Positions 61,889 to 64,000 of a DNA stretch of 64,000 bases are shown here, piece after piece. The notes under the pieces are model-generated. The model did not search any database. It was not told where the DNA came from and saw nothing but the letters and a program-made list of their open reading frames with translations. Location of the stretch: the NCBI GenBank assembly GCA_022843905.1, contig JALHMT010000013.1:1-64000 (forward strand). Direction: 5' to 3'. The stretch comes from Rubrivivax sp. GTDB taxonomy: Bacteria; Pseudomonadota; Gammaproteobacteria; Burkholderiales; Burkholderiaceae_C. A program made the position numbers and the translations under genes. Position 1 is the first letter of the stretch, and the number at the start of each line of letters is the position of its first letter.

Positions 61889-62958
61889 TCGGCGGCGGCG
61901 CGAGCCGTGTAGTTGGCGTCGACCCAGTCGCGATAACCACCGCTCTGCACGGCGGCCACCCAGTCGCGGTGATCCAGGTACCAGCGCACGGTCTTGCGGA
62001 TGCCGGTGTCGAAGGTCTCGGCCGGGCGCCAGCCCAGTTCGCGCTCGATCTTGCGCGCGTCGATGGCGTAGCGGCGGTCGTGCCCGGGGCGGTCCTTCAC
62101 AAAGGTGATGAGGCGCGAATAGGGGCCGGCGGGGTCGGGCTGCAGCTCGTCGAGCAGCGCGCAGACGGTGTCGACGATCTCGCGGTTGGTCTTCTCGTTC
62201 CAGCCGCCCACGTTGTAGGTCTCGCCCAGGCGGCCGCGCTCGATCACTTCACGGATGGCGCTGCAGTGGTCGCGCACGTAGAGCCAGTCGCGCACCTGCA
62301 GGCCGTCACCGTAGATGGGCAACGGCTTGCCGGCCAGCGCGTTGGCGATGATCAGCGGAATGAGCTTCTCGGGGAAGTGGAAGGGCCCGTAGTTGTTGCT
62401 GCAGTTGGTGGTCAGCACCGGCAGGCCGTAGGTGTGGTGCCAGGCGCGTACCAGGTGGTCGCTGGCGGCCTTGCTCGCCGAGTACGGGCTGTTGGGCTCG
62501 AACGGATGGGTCTCGGTGAAGGCCTCGGCGTCGGGCGCCAGGCTGCCGTAGACCTCGTCGGTGCTCACGTGCTGGAAGCGAAAGCGCGCCCTGGCCTCGC
62601 CCTGCAGGCCGCTCCAGTATGTGCGCGCGGCTTCCAGCAGCGTGAACGTGCCTTCGATGTTGGTCTTGATGAAGGCGGCCGGGCCGAGGATGCTGCGGTC
62701 GACGTGGCTCTCTGCCGCGAAGTGCACCAGCGCACGCGGCTGGTGGCGCTGCAACAGGCTGTCCACCAGCGCACGGTCGCCGATGTCGCCCTTGACGAAG
62801 ACATGGCGCGCATCGCCCGACAGCGAGGCCAGGTTCTGCAGGTTGCCGGCGTAGGTGAGGGCGTCGAGGTTGACCACCGGCTCGTCGCACGTGGCCAGCC
62901 AGTCGAGAACGAAGTTGCTGCCGATGAAACCAGCGCCGCCCGTGACCAGTATCGTCAT
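61885..62958 (-). CDS. rfbB: dTDP-glucose 4,6-dehydratase
   Basis: The 357-residue enzyme has the NAD loop [19 protein letters not shown], the catalytic Thr-Asp-Glu in [11 protein letters not shown] and the Tyr-x3-Lys in [17 protein letters not shown]. It also has the conserved [22 protein letters not shown]. It makes dTDP-4-keto-6-deoxyglucose. First gene of the rfbBDAC operon, preceded by AGGAGGA on the minus strand. The upstream gap to manC contains a GC-rich repeat. Confidence 0.96.
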   Translation of the reverse strand: MTILVTGGAGFIGSNFVLDWLATCDEPVVNLDALTYAGNLQNLASLSGDARHVFVKGDIGDRALVDSLLQRHQPRALVHFAAESHVDRSILGPAAFIKTNIEGTFTLLEAARTYWSGLQGEARARFRFQHVSTDEVYGSLAPDAEAFTETHPFEPNSPYSASKAASDHLVRAWHHTYGLPVLTTNCSNNYGPFHFPEKLIPLIIANALAGKPLPIYGDGLQVRDWLYVRDHCSAIREVIERGRLGETYNVGGWNEKTNREIVDTVCALLDELQPDPAGPYSRLITFVKDRPGHDRRYAIDARKIERELGWRPAETFDTGIRKTVRWYLDHRDWVAAVQSGGYRDWVDANYTARAAAE

Positions 62959-63016
62959 GTGGAAATCCTCCTAATTCCTGAACTGCCAAGGCTGCGACCC
63001 AGGCAGGTGTCGAACA

Positions 63017-63181
63017 CCAAGCGGACGCCGCGGATCCGGCTCTGCCGGGCCGCTGGGGTCGCCCCCCTGGGGGGGCCGAGGCCGGACTCGACAGGTCCGG
63101 TGGACCTGTCGTGCCTGCCGAGGGGCCGGGCGAGTGGCCCGGCGCGGCCTGCAAGGTGCGCCGAAGGCGCTACGGGGGGGG
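63017..63181. repeat. Dispersed GC-rich intergenic repeat, copy C (inverted, long form)
   Basis: Read on the minus strand, the outer blocks CCCCCCCGTAGCGCCTTCGGC and GGCAGAGCCGGATCCGCGGCGTCCGCTTGG match copy A at both ends. Between them is an insert of about 90 bp containing CGACAGGTCC-GGT-GGACCTGTCG, a perfect 10-bp stem (63089-63111). It fills the manC-rfbB gap and could isolate the two transcripts. Confidence 0.6.
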
Positions 63182-63184
63182 ACG

Positions 63185-64000
63185 TCATCCTCTTCCGTAA
63201 GTGTCCTGGAACCGGACGATGTCGTCTTCGCCCAGGTAGCTGCCCGACTGCACCTCGATGATCTCGAGCGGCACCTTGCCGGGGTTGGCCAGACGGTGCG
63301 TCTGTCCCAGCGGGATGTAGGTGCTCTGGTTCTCGGACAGCAGGATGACCTGGTCGCCGTTGGTGACCTCGGCCGTGCCCGACACCACGATCCAGTGTTC
63401 GGCGCGGTGGTGGTGCATCTGCAGGCTGAGCGACGCGCCCGGCTTGACCATGATGCGCTTGACCTGGAAACGCGGCCCGGCGTCGATGCTGTCGTACCAG
63501 CCCCAGGGCCGGTGCACCTTGCGGTGCAGGGTCTGCTCTTCGCGCTTCTCGGCCGTGAGCTGCGCCACGATGTGCTTGACGTCCTGGCTCCGGCTGCGGT
63601 CGGCCACCAGCACGGCGTCGGGCGTCTCGATCACCACCACGTCCTGCAGTCCGACCACGCCGACCAGGCGGCTGGTGGCGTGCACGAGGGTGTTGCGGCT
63701 GTCGCGCACGATGGCGTCGCCGACGTGGGCGTTGTCCTGTGGATCCTTGGCGGCCACCTGCCAGACGGCTTCCCAGGAGCCGAGGTCGTTCCAGCCGGCG
63801 TCCAGCGCCACCATGCGGATGTCGATGCCGCTGCCGGGGCATTTCTCCATCACCGCGTAGTCGACCGACTCCGAGGGCACGGCGGCGAACTCGGCCTTGC
63901 CCGGCCGCACGAAGCGCGCGTCGGTGCTGCGCACGGCCCAGGCGGCGCGGCAGGCGCCGGCGATGTCGGGGCGGAAGCGGTCGAGGGCGGCCATCCAGGT
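63185..64000 (-). CDS. manC: Mannose-1-phosphate guanylyltransferase / mannose-6-phosphate isomerase (3' part)
   Basis: The 5' end is cut by the window; about 271 C-terminal residues are visible of the family's ~470. The end of the guanylyltransferase domain has VDYAVMEKCPGSGIDIRMVALDAGWNDLGSWEAVW. The C-terminal cupin isomerase domain has RPWGWYDSIDAGPRFQVKRIMVKPGASLSLQMHHHRAEHWIVVSGTAEV and YIPLGQTHRLANPGK. It supplies GDP-mannose for polysaccharide synthesis. Same strand as rfbBDAC but separated by 226 bp. Confidence 0.95.
   Translation of the reverse strand, partial: TWMAALDRFRPDIAGACRAAWAVRSTDARFVRPGKAEFAAVPSESVDYAVMEKCPGSGIDIRMVALDAGWNDLGSWEAVWQVAAKDPQDNAHVGDAIVRDSRNTLVHATSRLVGVVGLQDVVVIETPDAVLVADRSRSQDVKHIVAQLTAEKREEQTLHRKVHRPWGWYDSIDAGPRFQVKRIMVKPGASLSLQMHHHRAEHWIVVSGTAEVTNGDQVILLSENQSTYIPLGQTHRLANPGKVPLEIIEVQSGSYLGEDDIVRFQDTYGRG

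Overview
The window is very GC-rich and densely packed with genes. Gene content and protein style point to a betaproteobacterium of the order Burkholderiales (Rubrivivax/Leptothrix/Ideonella-like). This placement is inferred from pattern recognition, without any database search. No rRNA, tRNA, CRISPR array, transposase or integrase was recognised. The DNA looks chromosomal, although it carries a plasmid-style actin-like segregation pair.

Layout. 1-704: 3' end of an outer-membrane efflux (NodT/TolC-type) gene. 685-2367 (-): exported protein with four rhodanese folds. 2812-11491 (+): a small membrane protein and a giant cyclic beta-1,2-glucan synthase (NdvB/ChvB type). 11600-15042 (+): a tightly coupled signalling unit of hybrid histidine kinase, REC-PAS protein and Crp/Fnr-type regulator. 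15213-18928 (+): two methyl-accepting chemotaxis proteins, the first with a sigma-28-like promoter. 19055-19528: DUF2721 membrane protein. 19550-21141 (-): ParM-like actin ATPase plus a ParR-like small protein, with GTGTGCAA repeats upstream. 21478-24249: panE, a membrane metallophosphoesterase and a universal stress protein with an FNR-like box. 24301-26904 (-): D-lactate dehydrogenase and lactate permease.

27011-41361 (-): a 14-gene co-directional block with many ATGA/GTGA overlaps. In transcription order it encodes a GntR/FCD regulator, metal-dependent amidohydrolase, molybdenum hydroxylase (large, FAD and 2Fe-2S subunits), CoxG-like protein, a branched-chain-type ABC system with two paralogous binding proteins flanking a PhyH dioxygenase, and a DUF1116 (YlbE/AllG-like) protein. 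A perfect 16-bp palindrome lies upstream of the regulator, and purU (10-formyl-THF hydrolase) diverges from it. I infer an uptake and catabolic operon for an unidentified organic, probably nitrogenous, compound. It is not a CO dehydrogenase operon, because the AYXCSFR loop is absent.

42880-59440 (+): an exopolysaccharide cluster with sugar-phosphate transferase, several glycosyltransferases, EpsF/EpsG-like chain-length proteins, acyltransferase, Wzy-like polymerase, GH16 hydrolase, Wzx-like flippase, a GT31-like transferase and a methyltransferase. It is preceded by an AT-richer 511-bp regulatory region. 59483-62958 (-): dTDP-L-rhamnose genes rfbBDAC. 63185-64000 (-): 3' part of manC (GDP-mannose). 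The sugar-nucleotide genes presumably feed the polysaccharide, suggesting rhamnose and mannose (or a derivative) in the polymer. Three copies of one GC-rich repeat punctuate the cluster.
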